Shown here: positions 25,080-37,170 of the stretch, in pieces | Layout of the letters: every line of letters starts with the position of its first letter | Numbering within the stretch: position 1 is the first letter of the stretch | Assembly: GCA_946902875.1 (NCBI GenBank) | Contig: OX336349.1 | Coordinates: 9,633,891 to 9,697,890 of the forward strand | DNA: 64,000 bases | Direction: 5' to 3' | Source of the DNA: Nematopogon swammerdamellus | Lineage: Eukaryota > Arthropoda > Insecta > Lepidoptera > Adelidae | Notes under the pieces: generated by a model | The model's database searches: none | What the model was told of the DNA's origin: nothing | What the model saw: only the letters and a program-made list of their open reading frames with translations | Made by a program: the position numbers and the translations under genes

Positions 25080-25735
25080 CCGTGTACAAGGCAAAAAAGC
25101 TGTCAAGTGCGAGTCGAACTTGCATTGAGAAGGTTCTTTTCGCTTAGGGTTTCCCATAAACTACCTATAAGAGATACCCTTTATTCTTGTATATTTTAAC
25201 CGACTTCAAAAAAGGAGGAGGTTCTCAATTCGACTGTATTTTTTTTTGTATGTTTGTTACCTCAGAAGTTTCGACTGGGTGAACTGATTTTGATGATTCT
25301 TTTTTTATTTGAAAGCTGGTGCTTCCCGTGTGATCCCATTTCAATTTGGTCAAGATCGGATTGGAAAGCGAGGCGGAATCGCGAGGCCGAAGGCCGAGCG
25401 ATTCCGCCGAGTACATTATCTTTAATATCTTTTAAATTATGCATTTTAAAACTACTATATGTATTTTCATATAACGAACTCTGCAATAATGCACGTGAAA
25501 AAACATTTTTACTTTCTAATTTGTCCCCCAAAATCGGAAGTTAAATTCATTTACGCTATGCATATAAGGTTGGGCCCTCAAACTCTGTATATATCTTTTT
25601 TCGTCCATTACATTCAGAAAAAATAAGCTATGACAGACGGACAGACAGACACAAGAGTGATCCTATAAGGGTAAAATTTTTTCCTCTTTTGAGGTGCGGA
25701 AACCTAATTATATTTTCTATATATTTTTTTATATA
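25080..25735 (-). repeat. Composite repeat (family D ends around family G)
   Basis: Left: 'ctgtcaagtgcgagtcgaac'. Right: 'gtgatcctataagggtaaaa' and 'ttgaggtgcggaaaccta'. Between them, at about 25195-25400, is a family I recognise as abundant in Lepidoptera ('accgacttcaaaaaaggagg', 'gtttcgactgggtgaactga') ending in 'gaggccgaaggccgagcgat'. Confidence 0.6.
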
Positions 25736-25862
25736 GAAAGCGCAACATGTGGAGCCAAGCCACACATAAGATGTCTAAAGACGCCTATGGACTTCGCTCG
25801 TACGCGGGGGTTGCCGAATGCCATTCCGGCCTGACAGGTGACTATTCACAGGAAGCGTGGAT
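25736..25862 (-). mobile_element. LINE family L1, 3' tail
   Basis: 'gaaagcgcaacatgtggagc' to 'gaatgccattccggcctgac'. Complement of the 12839 and 16330 tails. Confidence 0.7.
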
Positions 25863-26312
25863 TATTAAGCCGACGACGGCCAAAAGCATTCGGTTTCGAA
25901 CGATGGCTACAAATGCCGTGCCGACGTGACAGATGCATTTTATGTTTTCTAACTTCATTTTTGTTCACATAGCTATATTGCTATAATTTTGTAATTAGTT
26001 TTAATTTATAATTACTTCGTCGGAAACTGTAAAATATTCCAAGTTTCAAAGAGAGAGCTCAAACCTTTCAAGAGCACGACGTTGTGACAAATCGGCGGAA
26101 GAAGAAATATTATGACCTAATATTTAAACACTCCTGCCTGAACACTAAAAATATTTTTTTACATATATATTAGTACTAAGAATGTACACGCTTTATATTT
26201 CTTCATTAAAAGTCGTTACTTTCAAAAACAATACCATCTGACGCACATAATATGAATAAAATTATGCATTAGTATTACAAAGCGAGGTGGATAGTGTGAA
26301 CAACCAGACTAA

Positions 26313-26447
26313 GGCTCACTTGCACCAACACGAGTTTAAAGTTAAGTAGCGAGTTATGGATTTAAACGCGGTTCACACGTACAACGGGTGCTAGTTTAAC
26401 GAGTTAAACTGGTTTATATATTAAATTTGTGTTGGTGCAAGTGGGCC
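26313..26447 (-). mobile_element. Harbinger-like MITE, first of a head-to-head pair
   Basis: 135 bp with terminal repeats 'ggc(t/c)cacttgcaccaacac' at both ends, flanked by TAA at 26310-26312 and 26448-26450. TAA/TTA triplet duplications are typical of PIF/Harbinger. There is no coding capacity. Confidence 0.8.
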
Positions 26448-26450
26448 TAA

Positions 26451-26595
26451 GGCCCACTTGCACCAACACGAATTTAACTATAAACCAGTTTAACTCGTTA
26501 AGCTAGCACCCGTTGTATGTGGGAACCGCGTTTGAACCGCGTTTAAATCCATAACTCGCTACTTAACTCTAAACTCGTGTTGGTGCAAGTGGGCA
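26451..26595 (+). mobile_element. Harbinger-like MITE, second of a head-to-head pair
   Basis: 145 bp, the reverse complement of its neighbour with few changes plus a short internal repeat around gaaccgcgttt (26525-26550). It starts right after the shared TAA and ends before TAA at 26596-26598. The two together form a nearly perfect inverted repeat of about 140 bp per arm. Confidence 0.8.
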
Positions 26596-27044
26596 TAAGT
26601 CAGTAATGGGAATCAGCTCACGGGTGAATGGGCGCGGATGTGTCATAATCGGGATTTCCTGACTCATCAATTAGTAACAGATTGGTCGGGATGTGCGCTG
26701 TTTATGCAAATGTATGGGACAGTTGATGTTGTCACTTCTTGATAGATATAGTGCGGAGCATTTTGAACAAGTGCGTTGGCTGACACGGCAGTTAGCTGTG
26801 CTTGGATTCCGCCTATATTAAAAACATCATCTAAATGGGTTAGGTATTTATCGAGTATACTCGTAAGCTACATACCTGTGAAAATAATATTATGAACGTG
26901 GAAAATTAATATTATTATATACCTACGTAAATCAATACTAATAATAAATCTATAAATCTGTAAGGGATGGTCATGGAGTAAATTACTTTCTTTTATGAGA
27001 TACTCGTATGTATGATACTGAAACTAAATTGACGATTTTTAGAA

Positions 27045-27290
27045 ATCATTTTTTTATGTATGTATACTAACTCTTAAACAGATCATCCGAATTCGATAAA
27101 ACTTAGTACAAGCACATTGAACTACACGTGTTACAGGATAGGCAAATTCAGTTCCGGTTACGTTAAGATGTGGCTCTCATACAAACCGAATTGTTCCGCG
27201 CTCCAAAAAAAATGTAACGCAGAAACGCAGCTCGGCCTTCTTTTTTAAATGCGAATTTCAGGCGAGCGAAGCTGCGGGCAAAAGCTAGTA
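27045..27290 (-). repeat. Family H repeat
   Basis: Complement of the 42288 copy: 'gtgttacaggataggcaaat', 'tctcatacaaaccgaattgt', ending 'gctgcgggcaaaagctagta'. Confidence 0.7.
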
Positions 27291-28365
27291 TTATAATAAA
27301 ATCGTTTGTAATGATTATTTTTAACAGCACGCCATATTATAGTGTCGATCGGTATGGTCGAAAGTAAATGTTTGAGAAAATGGTGTACATTACTTGAAGT
27401 AGAAAATTTAATTAATAATCTAGCCCTTTTATTATTTCACTGTAAGACATAGGCCTCTCTCACGTTACGCTATTATTCATATAGGCTATGGGCGCTGAGG
27501 TCGGACGGAAGTAAACTCATTCTTTCAACCACACGAGCGGAACTACGGTCCCAGCTAGTTTTTTTTAAATATGTATTTCTGTTTATCTGTATAATACATA
27601 AACTACACGCTGTATCCCGACAATCAGGATAAGCAGAGTAATCGATGTTGTTCTGCAAGAACCCTTGCACAGCACAAAACTGACCACCACGTTTCGTTTA
27701 TATGTATATACGTTTATTATATTTAAGTACATACTTTCTGTTATTTTACTGTGTACAATAATAATTTGTAATGTTATTTAAAAAAAATATCTTCACGTAA
27801 TTTGTTTTTGACTTATAAGATATAGCTTATGTGTATATGTTTTAATTTGTTTTATTGTTTAACCCTATGAATAGAGTATATAAATATAGTGAAAATGTTT
27901 TATTTTATCACTAAAAATCTACAATCCAATTATGATTAACCCACCTATAAAAGTAAGGAAACGACCGGTAAATACCTATGTAGGTACAATTTAAGGAAAT
28001 AAAAATTTGAAGGAAATTTTTTCAACAAAGTTGCCGTTTTATAATCCTCATAATACATCATTCCAGAAGGGTCTTAAAGTCAAAAGCCACAGCGATAATA
28101 CAAAAAAGGTAACGACTGGAATTAAAGCAATTATCCTTGTAAAAGGTAAGGCTTTATGGCAAGGCCTTAATTAGCCTATGAACCTTTACAAAAGCTGCCT
28201 TTTTGGTGTATTTGTATGTAAGCTTTTTCTGAAAGTAACGCATTTTTTTGTAAAGTATCATTAATAATATTTCTCTTTTTATTAAGACATGGATTTAACG
28301 TCAGCGCTGAATCAAGTCGCTACGCTCTTTTGATTCAGAATAAGCTGTATCCTGCTATGTCTGGC

Positions 28366-28632
28366 ATTTTTTTAGGTTTCCGTACCACGTACGAAAGCCT
28401 ATTACTAAGCCTATAACGTCTGACTGTTCGTCTGTGTGTCTGTCCATCCGTTCGTCCGCCCGATGGCTGTATCTTTGGAACCGTAATAGCTAGGCGGATG
28501 AAATTTTCACATAATATGTCTTATTTTTGCGGATATAACAACAAATATTAAAAAATGTTTTGTCGACGTTTTTTTTGTGGTGCGGAAACCTGGGTTCGCG
28601 AGTCCGACTCGCACCTGGCCGGTTTTTTTTCA
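28366..28632 (+). repeat. Family D repeat, short full form
   Basis: From 'ttttaggtttccgtaccac' through (tccg/tctg)n and 'aaccgtaatagctaggcg' to 'cgagtccgactcgcacctgg'. Both family ends are present with a shortened centre. Confidence 0.75.
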
Positions 28633-30008
28633 ATATTTTATTTGTTCCTTTTTGGTCATAGCTGAAAACTGGATGTTAGGGTTAATTTATCTCGTGCGTT
28701 TAACCTGTATGCTCCTTTGGCCTCCGATTTGAGCCCATAACTTTTTTCCGGCAATTATCTTGGTCCCCGAACGGAGCCCATCTTTATTCTCAAATTACGG
28801 TCGCACGAATTGGTCTATTGCTCTTTTAATCGTTGAGCAGGGCTATAAGTGACACCGGCAATTATGAACTAACCATTTTTACTTGTCTCCAAAGACCAAT
28901 TATGAATAATAAAACGAACGCTAGCTGACAGTCATCAGTTTCTTTGTTCTCATAATTCTCACGAGTTTCGAGGTGACGCACCTCTGCGAAATTATTTATT
29001 ATAAGTGCTTTCAAGCGGATCATTCAGGAAAAGGTAAGTAAAACGTGTTACTTATATGTTATTCTACCTATAGAAGGTGCAGTACGAGCTCGGTTGGCGA
29101 CAAAAGTCATATTTTTCGTCGCTCAAAAATGTTTGTTTATTTTTGTATGAAATTTGTAAACAATGACTTTGAGGGCATATTTTTCATGGACATATAGCTT
29201 ATTTTTCCAATTTTCTTCGCATTATTATACAAACATACGACCAGTTGCAAAATAAAAGAAGGTTTAGTTCAAATAATATATTTATAAAATTAGAAAAAAA
29301 AGGCACGCGCGAGCCATCTGGGAGTTTACGGAATGTCCCAGGATCTTCATGTTGAACATCAGATTTCGCCGATTTCTGTAAAGAAAACGTATATTATACT
29401 TTACTGTTTCTAAAAGTATGTTTCTTTACGAGTATTCTGATATAAATATTGTAAAGGTATGTTTTGAATTTATTTTATAATTAAATTTTTCAAAAAAAAA
29501 TTGGGATTTTTTTTTCTACCTAAAATATCTGGTACTTCTAAACAAGGTAAGCCTCACTGTTTCACATGGATTTTAGGAAATTTTCTAGGCTTTCTAGGAC
29601 AGAAGAGTTTATAGATCTAACTTTATTAGTTTCCGAAATATCTGCGTTTATGTCGAGGTCGGCGCTCATGTGTGCGCGCGCCGTCCGCGGGCCACGCCCA
29701 TGCGGGAGTCTGGGGGCTGTAGACATATTATAACGCGGGAGCATACAGGGAGTGAGTGAAATATGGATTTTTTTCTCTCTTCAGAGAATTGATACAGTTC
29801 TTCGGTGGTAAAGTATTGTCAATCATCATTGCATTACTATTGTGTTATGTTTTAGAGATGTATATTTTTGTAAATCAAAGCAGAGAAACAAGCAGATTCC
29901 ATATTTATAAAATTCAGATTAGGATGCTGGCCATGTTTCAAAAAGCAAGACTTCCGCAAACGTACTATTCGTTCCAAATAAAGTCGATTTCAAAGGAGGC
30001 TTGAAAAG
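28633..30008. other. No gene seen
   Basis: AT-rich with poly-A/T runs. No repeat recognised. Confidence 0.45.
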
Positions 30009-30128
30009 CCTCCTTTCAAGCCGGCATGGCATTCGCAATCCCCGTGCATCACATAATGACCATGGGGATCGTAAGACACCTACTCGTAGGTGTAACGATG
30101 CCATATGTTGCGATTTACATGAAAAAAC
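30009..30128 (+). mobile_element. LINE family L1, 3' tail
   Basis: 'caagccggcatggcattcgc', 'ataatgaccatggggatcgt', 'gatgccatatgttgcgattt', A6. A short hairpin (aaggaggctt/aagcctcctt) sits at its left edge. Confidence 0.7.
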
Positions 30129-30671
30129 AGGCTGAGTTCGACGCCCAGCACCAATGCACACCAAATGAGGACAGTAATAGATTCAAAAGTCAAAGTGGCT
30201 ATGAGAGTAAGTAAGCTCTTCATACATGCAAACACACCAGCTCCATTATACAATATATATACAATACATTTACATAATAGTATAATTTTCTACACATCCG
30301 TATTCATATTATTCTTCTCGCTTACAAATGAAGCCGGAACGAATTTATAACAGTAATCTTGTTTCGTATAATCTTGGCCGACATCGTCAAAAAGGGTAAA
30401 ATAAACTACCTCATTAGCTGTCGGCACAATTTGTGCAACCTCAAGTGAGGCAAACAGAGAAAACACATTTATGCGAAAATGTTTACAGTGGCTTGTGATG
30501 TTTGGAATGAAATCGCTATAGTTTAATTTTAGTTTTAGTTTCATTTTATGATTAAGCGCTGCCCGCGGCTCTGCTTGCGGTTAAATCTGTTTAATTGCAA
30601 ATCGGATTTAAAAGAATATGATAATAAAAAAATCGCTTCTGTATAGCATTTAACTGCTGTTGCTTTAGTTT

Positions 30672-31060
30672 CCAAGGCCGAAGGTCGAGCTGCGTTAGAT
30701 GAACGACTCTATCGAAGAAAGTAAGTCACTATGGGCGAGGCCTAAGGCCCAGCTACGTTAACGCAATCTATAAACTTTCTCGAAGAAAGCAAGTCACTAA
30801 GAGCAAGGCCGTAGGCTGAGCTGCGTCCAAGTAAACGATATTATTCTTTCTCATAGAAAGTAAGCCCCTATGGGTGAGGCCGAAGGCCGAGCTGCGTTTA
30901 GGTTAACATTATACTTTTTCGAAAACAGTAAGTTACTAAGTAAGTAAGTAAGTTACTAAGCGAGTGCGAAGGCCGAGCTGCGTTCAGTTTCACGATATAC
31001 ATTTTCGAAGTAATAAAATCACTAAGGGCGAGGCCGAAAACCTACTACGTTCGCGTAAAC
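30672..31060 (+). repeat. Degenerate tandem array, about 60-90 bp units
   Basis: Six copies of a block like 'gaggccgaaggccgagctgc' lie near 30672, 30738, 30803, 30876, 30962 and 31028, alternating with 'tcgaagaaagtaagtcacta'. Similar units recur at 32065-32225 in a family H copy, so the array likely grew from a family H end. Confidence 0.75.
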
Positions 31061-31839
31061 AATATTATACTCTCTTAAAGAAACTAACTACACTTGGACA
31101 TGTCAAATATAATTTTGTATTCACCTATTCTATTGCGTGGTTAGAAAGAACGGGCAAACGAAATCGCCTGTAGTCAATATTTAATACATAGATATATTTT
31201 ATAAACTAATACACTAATAATATGAAGTAAATATGTAAAAATTATCCAGAGATATTTATAATTAAGTGAATTAGGAAAACAAACAACCTACAACTAGATT
31301 TGGCCCTTGGAAAAATAATTCTGGCGAAGTAGATACGATCAAAGCTACCACCATGCGAGGTCCAGAGTATTAGTGGAGAAGGCCTTTAAGAATAAGAAGC
31401 ATACATGCATAATTTTAATTCTATTGTAGTAGGAATTCACATATATCAAGATAAGTAAATATTTTGTTTAAAAAAAAAAATATCACAAATATTTTAATAA
31501 CTTGCACAGTTTCATCAGCTCTAGGGCAAAGCTCGCCCGCATATTATTTTCTGAGGCCGTGGTTCTAAATTTATTATTTTGATTTGGTCGGTGCTTTATG
31601 ATAACATCTGTGCTCCGGATCTCGCTATAGCTTTAGGTTTATCTCTGTGGAAATTAAACAAGCTAATATTCTCCTACACAGTTTCATTAGCACTCGCGGG
31701 AGATGGGTATCTATTGAGCCCTACCTTAGCTGAATGAACATGTGAAAATGGTATACTTATTTAAATTCTATAAACAAATTATACATATTTTACATAATAT
31801 TTCGACTTTTATTAGTCGTCATCAGATAAGAACATTTTA

Positions 31840-32000
31840 AAAATATATACAAGTTTAATGTGTCAAATGATGATGACGAATGATAGATGGCGTTGTCATG
31901 GGTTTGAATTTTTCGAATGAATCATGACATTTACAAACCCATGACAACGCCATCTATCATTCATCATCATCATTTGACACATTAAACTTGTATTTATTTT
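31840..32000. repeat. Long inverted repeat, 66-bp arms
   Basis: Arms 31840-31905 and 31935-32000 are reverse complements with two mismatches seen, around a 29-base loop. The arms include 'atagatggcgttgtcatggg'. No ORF. This is probably a young fold-back MITE; no clear target duplication was identified. Confidence 0.85.
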
Positions 32001-32007
32001 AAAACTA

Positions 32008-32225
32008 GCTGATCCCGCCACTCCGCTTGCGTGAAATTCGTATTTCAAAGAAGACAGTAAGTAACTATGGGCGAGGCCGAAGGCCAAGCTGCGTTAAGGT
32101 AAACGATAATCCTTCTCAAATAAAGTAAGTAACAAACGGCGAGGTTTCAGGCTGAGCTAGAAAGAAATTAAACCTTCTCGAAGAAAGTAAGTAATTAAGG
32201 GCGAGGCCGAAGGCCAAGCTGCGTA
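32008..32225 (+). repeat. Family H repeat with tandem 3' units
   Basis: 'gctgatcccgccactccgct', then three 'gaggccgaaggccaagctgc'-type units. Confidence 0.65.
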
Positions 32226-32335
32226 AATCCCCGTAAATCCCTGTAAGGGCTAAGTCCGCATTTTCCCTCTTGTTAATTATATATCGTGCTTGTTTCTGTA
32301 AAATGTTTATGGAGCAATGAAGTATTTCTATTTAA
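32226..32335 (+). mobile_element. LINE family L3, 3' tail
   Basis: 'ccctgtaagggctaagtccg', 'tatggagcaatgaagtattt': matches the 22490-22593 UTR end. Confidence 0.65.
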
Positions 32336-33289
32336 CTACAAGCTCAAAAGAGAAACTGAAACAAAGTGTGGGCGCCTGTGAGATATTGTGTAAACATACA
32401 CATCCACTTCTGTTATTAGAAAATGACAGTATTCTTGTTGACTCATCTTCCGGTCGCCATAACTCATCCCCTCCGTCTCCCGTGTCCTCAACTTCCCCTC
32501 GTGACCCCTTCATCCTCATACTCTAGTTGACGTCATCTCTTTATCTGTTGGATGCTGAGCGAAACTGCTAGAATGTTAAGTGAGGGAGAAAATGTTATTG
32601 CAAGTTTTCTATGTTGTGACAGTTGCCTTTTTATTAATGGCTGCGTTCGTTCAACTGTCTTTACATTTGTTATGGATCTTATAAATACCAACGACATTCT
32701 ACTTTCTGGACGGGCCCTCGTGTAGTTGACCGGTAGAAAGGTGCGATTGGAGTTCTTCTATATATTGCCAATAATTAAAACAGCGTAAGTGCGCGAGCGC
32801 CTCATACATACATCACGTTACGTTTCCGCTCTGTGACCGTCGATAGAGTAAGACGGTTAATTGGCAATTTGATACGTATAAAGGAGACAACGATTGGAGA
32901 GTGTGCTGAATGCTCACAAATAGCGCGCCTCAATTCGGTGCGTTGTATGCCACTTATCGATAATTTTTAATTCGTTGATAAATACCACAATCTTTATTTT
33001 CTATCCGTCTTTCCGACTGTTCACATATTATGTCTGTCACTTAAGTCAGTAGGTGATTAAACAATTTGATGATGAAATTTTGAAATTTTAATTAGAATTA
33101 TACCTTTGTTGCCCGTGGTCCCACTGCGTAGTATTGATATGAGATATATTAGAGTCTGTATAGAGGTAGGTTATTAATTATTGTTATTTAATGTTATTAG
33201 GTAGTATATTAAAATGAAAGTGAGGTGTCGTGAGACACCCGACAGAAGCGAAGCTTCTTACTTTGTATTGTAATAATCCAATTATTATT

Positions 33290-33816
33290 TGACGCTACGT
33301 GCGTGGACACCTTGTCCCCATCCCATGTACTCGACTCCTCCAAATCTGCCGGAGCCGCTGCATCTAAGGCAGCTGCCATCAAATTGTCTAAGTACAGCCC
33401 GCTGCGCGACCACTTTGAATTTCAACCTTTCGCCGTAGAAACTTTGGGGCGTGGTCGCCAGATACCAAAACATTCTGGGAGAAATTGGGAAAAGTTTTAG
33501 TAGATAAATCTAGTGACCGCCGTGCCAAAGCTTTCTTTGTTCGGCGAATCGCCATTGAGATTCAGAGGTGTAACGCGGCGTGCGTACTTGGCACTTGCAC
33601 CGGTGCAGCGACTCTGTAAAATTTAAATGAAATATATTATTTATAGGTAGTTTTAATTTTTATTTATTTATTTATAATTTTTTTAGGTTTAGTTTATAAG
33701 TTATTATTTTAGTTTAGTTTTATCATATTTCTTAATTTTAGTTTAATTTTATTGTATTAGGTTATTTTGATTAATTTAAATAAAATGAAATCCAGTCAAT
33801 TCAATTAAAAAAAAAA
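33290..33816 (+). mobile_element. LINE family L4, 3' end
   Basis: C-terminal domain of a non-LTR reverse transcriptase: VDTLSPSHVLDSSKSAGAAA, KYSPLRDHFEFQPFAVETLG, then after a one-base frameshift near 33445, FWEKLGKVLVDKSSDRRAKA and IAIEIQRCNAACVLGT, stop at 33617-33619. An AT-rich UTR and A10 follow. A 5'-truncated, nearly intact insertion of a different LINE type from L1-L3. Confidence 0.85.
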
Positions 33817-33844
33817 CGCTATTATAAATTATTATTTTAATTTA

Positions 33845-34160
33845 TAGTACCGTGTGGGGCCGGTACTCAAAAATAATAGCCCCACTGCATCTCTCCCCTG
33901 CATGTCGTAAAAGGTGAATAAGGGACAAGGTGCCGTGCTAAAGGGCGACAGGCTCGCCACCTCTCACCTTGGCATGGTACTTCCACCGAGTCATGCAGCA
34001 GGTGGGTCTTCGTGCCTTATCTTCGAATACTTTGCGAAACGTGGTGGTCGGTGTTGTGCTGTAATTTACCAGAGTTCTTGCAGCACAACACCGATTACTC
34101 TGCTTACCCCGAATGGCGGGATTCCACGTTTGTTATATGTATGTATATGTATCTATTTTA
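33845..34160 (+). mobile_element. SINE-like family B copy
   Basis: 'accgtgtggggccggtactc' to 'aacaccgattactctgctta' and a (tatg)n tail. No coding capacity. Confidence 0.75.
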
Positions 34161-34431
34161 ATTTCGATCGAAGTAGGGCCAGGCCATCTATGCGATATTC
34201 CTTTCAACTTATACAATGGTTCGACTTAAGACTCTCATAGGTAGATGGCGATGGGCAGCGCAGCCAACGTTCCTTATTGGCTGGGCAGCGCCCGCGCCGC
34301 GCGCCGCAATGAAAATTCAAAATGGTGGTCGTTAGGTGCCATATTGTCAAACTATAAATATAGTATTTCTTCTATAAATTAGTATTGTCAAGAGCTCGAA
34401 CGGGCGACTTCAAATAAAAAAACAACATTTA

Positions 34432-34594
34432 TTAAACCCGACCGCAAAAAAAAATTATTAAGGGAACAAGAAAAGGTCAGTTAAAAATGCTGTAGTTGGG
34501 CGTGTAGAATGATTCGAATAAACAGATAGCCTGTCTACAGTATTTTCTACTGATCTTTCCATGTTCCCTTCATTTTTTTAGCAGTCGCGTTTAA
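34432..34594. mobile_element. Fold-back MITE bounded by TTAA
   Basis: 163 bp whose ends both read TTAAAC(C/G)CGAC. Imperfect inverted arms extend about 65 bp, with shared blocks aagggaaca, aaag.tcagt and ctgtag. TTAA at the borders suggests a piggyBac-type target site, though arm divergence makes this provisional. Confidence 0.6.
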
Positions 34595-35361
34595 TTATTA
34601 TTATTTTTTTTCGTAATTAATTTGTTACACACACACAAGCCTTTCTCGAACTTAAAACAAGCATCGACCCTTACGTCTAAGAGCTATAACAACGTATGCC
34701 AATGTATTTATTCCTTTGTATTTATATTTCCAGGATACTGTAATTTCAACTGTCAATATAACATGAAAAAAACTCTAAAAACCCTTTATTTATTCTTTTT
34801 AACTTCGAACTTGTGAAGGACTGGTATTGAAGAAAATTATACTTTTGATGGACGGGTGGTGTTCAGCAAATGTACTTACCGTTTATGTATGAATTTGCAT
34901 TTGTGTAGCACGCTACCTATGGGTGCTGCAATAGTTGGCGTAGTTGTTACATAGAATACAAGGGAAAAGTCTAGAAGTGCAAATCTCGCTGAGAAAACTT
35001 TCCTCCCTTCAACAATAAAATGCTACTTTTATATCTGTAATTTATGTACATTATTATATTACCTTATATATAATATATATACAGAGACTCAGCGATTGTC
35101 ACTTTTTAAAATTAAGATTATGGATGACTAAGTAATTATGAGAGCAGCAATTAATTTATATTAAAATAAAATTAGAACATAACAGAAGAATGAAGCATCC
35201 ATTCTTGGAGGAGGATCGATAGATGATAATATCGAAGAGAAGAGGAAATCATGCCAAACCAGTTCTATATCACGAAATCTAAATCGAACGTCTTAGAAAT
35301 CTCGTTCGAAGACGGTCGACCAATATCACTAAAATTCTTCAAATAAATCAAATTGCTCCTT

Positions 35362-35660
35362 ACCCTGCGGAGCCGGAACTTAAAAAGAATAGCTCCGCTG
35401 CATCTCATCCCGTGCATGTCGTAAAATGCGACTAAGAGATAAGGACAAGATATCGTGCTAAAGGGCGACAGGCCAGCCACCAGCCACCTTCCATCTAGTC
35501 ATGCTGCCTTACTTGCTAGTTATCTTGTCCTAAAACTTTTCTAAACGTGGTGGTCGGCAATTGTGCTGTAATTGACAAGAGTCCTAGCAGCACAACACCG
35601 ATTACTGTGATTACTCCGATTGTCGGGATGCAGCGTGTGGTATGTATGTTTGTATATGTA
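35362..35660 (+). mobile_element. SINE-like family B copy
   Basis: 'accctgcggagccggaactt', 'gtgctaaagggcgacaggcc', 'aacaccgattactgtgatta', (tatg)n end. A LINE-tail fragment (35685-35716) follows. Confidence 0.7.
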
Positions 35661-36864
35661 AACTAAACTACACAACTTTTTAATTTTTTTTATAGAAAGC
35701 TCATGTGGCGCCGAGGCTATTATTACTGAAATATCGTAATAAATCACTATTTATTGTCAATATATATATAAATGAATGAACAGTATGTACATAAATAGTG
35801 ACATTGTCAGTAAGCCACTTCACTGCGCCATCACTGCTGCGGTGAGTCGTAAATAAATAAAAGAAAACAGCACACGCGCGGGGGCGGGGTGGGGCGGAGG
35901 CGGGGGCGTTGCAAGCAAACCATGAATTACTTCCTTGGAAGGTTAACGATGCATAAAGAAGGGTGACCCTTAAAGTATTGTTTAAAAATATTTCATTTTT
36001 TTATTACTGTAAATCGTAACATGCTGACTATAATATCCGTACTTGCATTTAATGTTACGGTACAAGATGGCGGCACGCCGATTTTTTACAATCTTACAAA
36101 TAAAAAAAACTGTCACCTGCAAATGCATGCACCCCGATAATCGATTATAATTATAACTTTGTAAAGTAAAATGTTAGCGAATCTAACACTGTGCTGTCTC
36201 TTATATGGGTTTTTAAATTACAGAACCGTGAGTAAAGCTGCTTTAATTTAAAACAATGTGCTGTCTCTTAACTAGAAAGTTGATGAGTAGGGGTAATGGG
36301 CCGATTTTTGAAACTTTTTGCAGTTGCTCACGCGCATCAACAGCCACGGCATATATCCGCGATTAAGAGGTACCCCGAATCTCACATATTTATGCACGGA
36401 CTTCGAGGAAAAAATAAAAAGGTTTGGGTATCAGATATATCACACGAAAGTTTTACCAATTGTCATGTTCTATATGTCAGTTTTGAATATGGCTGATGTC
36501 AATTCGGTGTCAGAATTTGTGAATTATTTTGTAAGAGACTTTTCTATTATTTTTAACTCGAAGCACACGAAGTTTAAAGTTGAAATTAATTTAAAAAATA
36601 ATAATAAGGGCGTCTCCACAGTAATTAATGTTCTACGTCCGGCCACGGACCATGTGTGCGATACGCATGTAATTTGTACGACTAGCAAAAGAGGTCTATT
36701 GTATTACCGTATTCACTCTATCCACGTACGTATGTAAATGCTCTAAAGTGGTGGAGTGGTACACCACATAGTATACTGTGCACGAACCACTCTTCGATAA
36801 GTTTAAATGTTCGTGAATGAAATTCCGTCACATGCGAAAGGAATTGGCAAGGTTACTACTAATA

Positions 36865-37170
36865 CGATTTTGAGGGTTGCGTACCTAGCCATATATGGGA
36901 AAAACGGTGCCGTTATAATTTCGACCTGTCCTTGTGTCCGTCCATCCGTATGTCACAGCCATTTTACTCCTATATGGATGAAATTTGGAAGGAAGGTGTG
37001 TTCTATAAACCGCTATACAATGGTGTGGAGAAATAGAAAAAAATGCCACTTGTGAATTTATATTAGAAGAAGAACTTTGATAAAATTTTAACCGTCAACG
37101 TTCTTCCCGACTACGGAACCCTTCACTGTGCGTGGTCCGACACGTACTTGACCGATTTTTTTACTTAGGT
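36865..37170 (+). repeat. Family D repeat, diverged
   Basis: Weaker match: 'gagggttgcgtacctagcc', tccgtccatccgt, 'ctatatggatgaaatttgga' and an end with 'actacggaacccttc' before 'cttgaccgatttttt'. Confidence 0.55.

Noticed and set aside
30672..31060. CRISPR-like array
   Set aside because: Units are long, uneven and degenerate, spacers resemble one another, and the DNA is animal.
36318..36737. 139-codon plus-strand ORF
   Set aside because: No domain recognised, AT-driven composition and no splice context; treated as chance.
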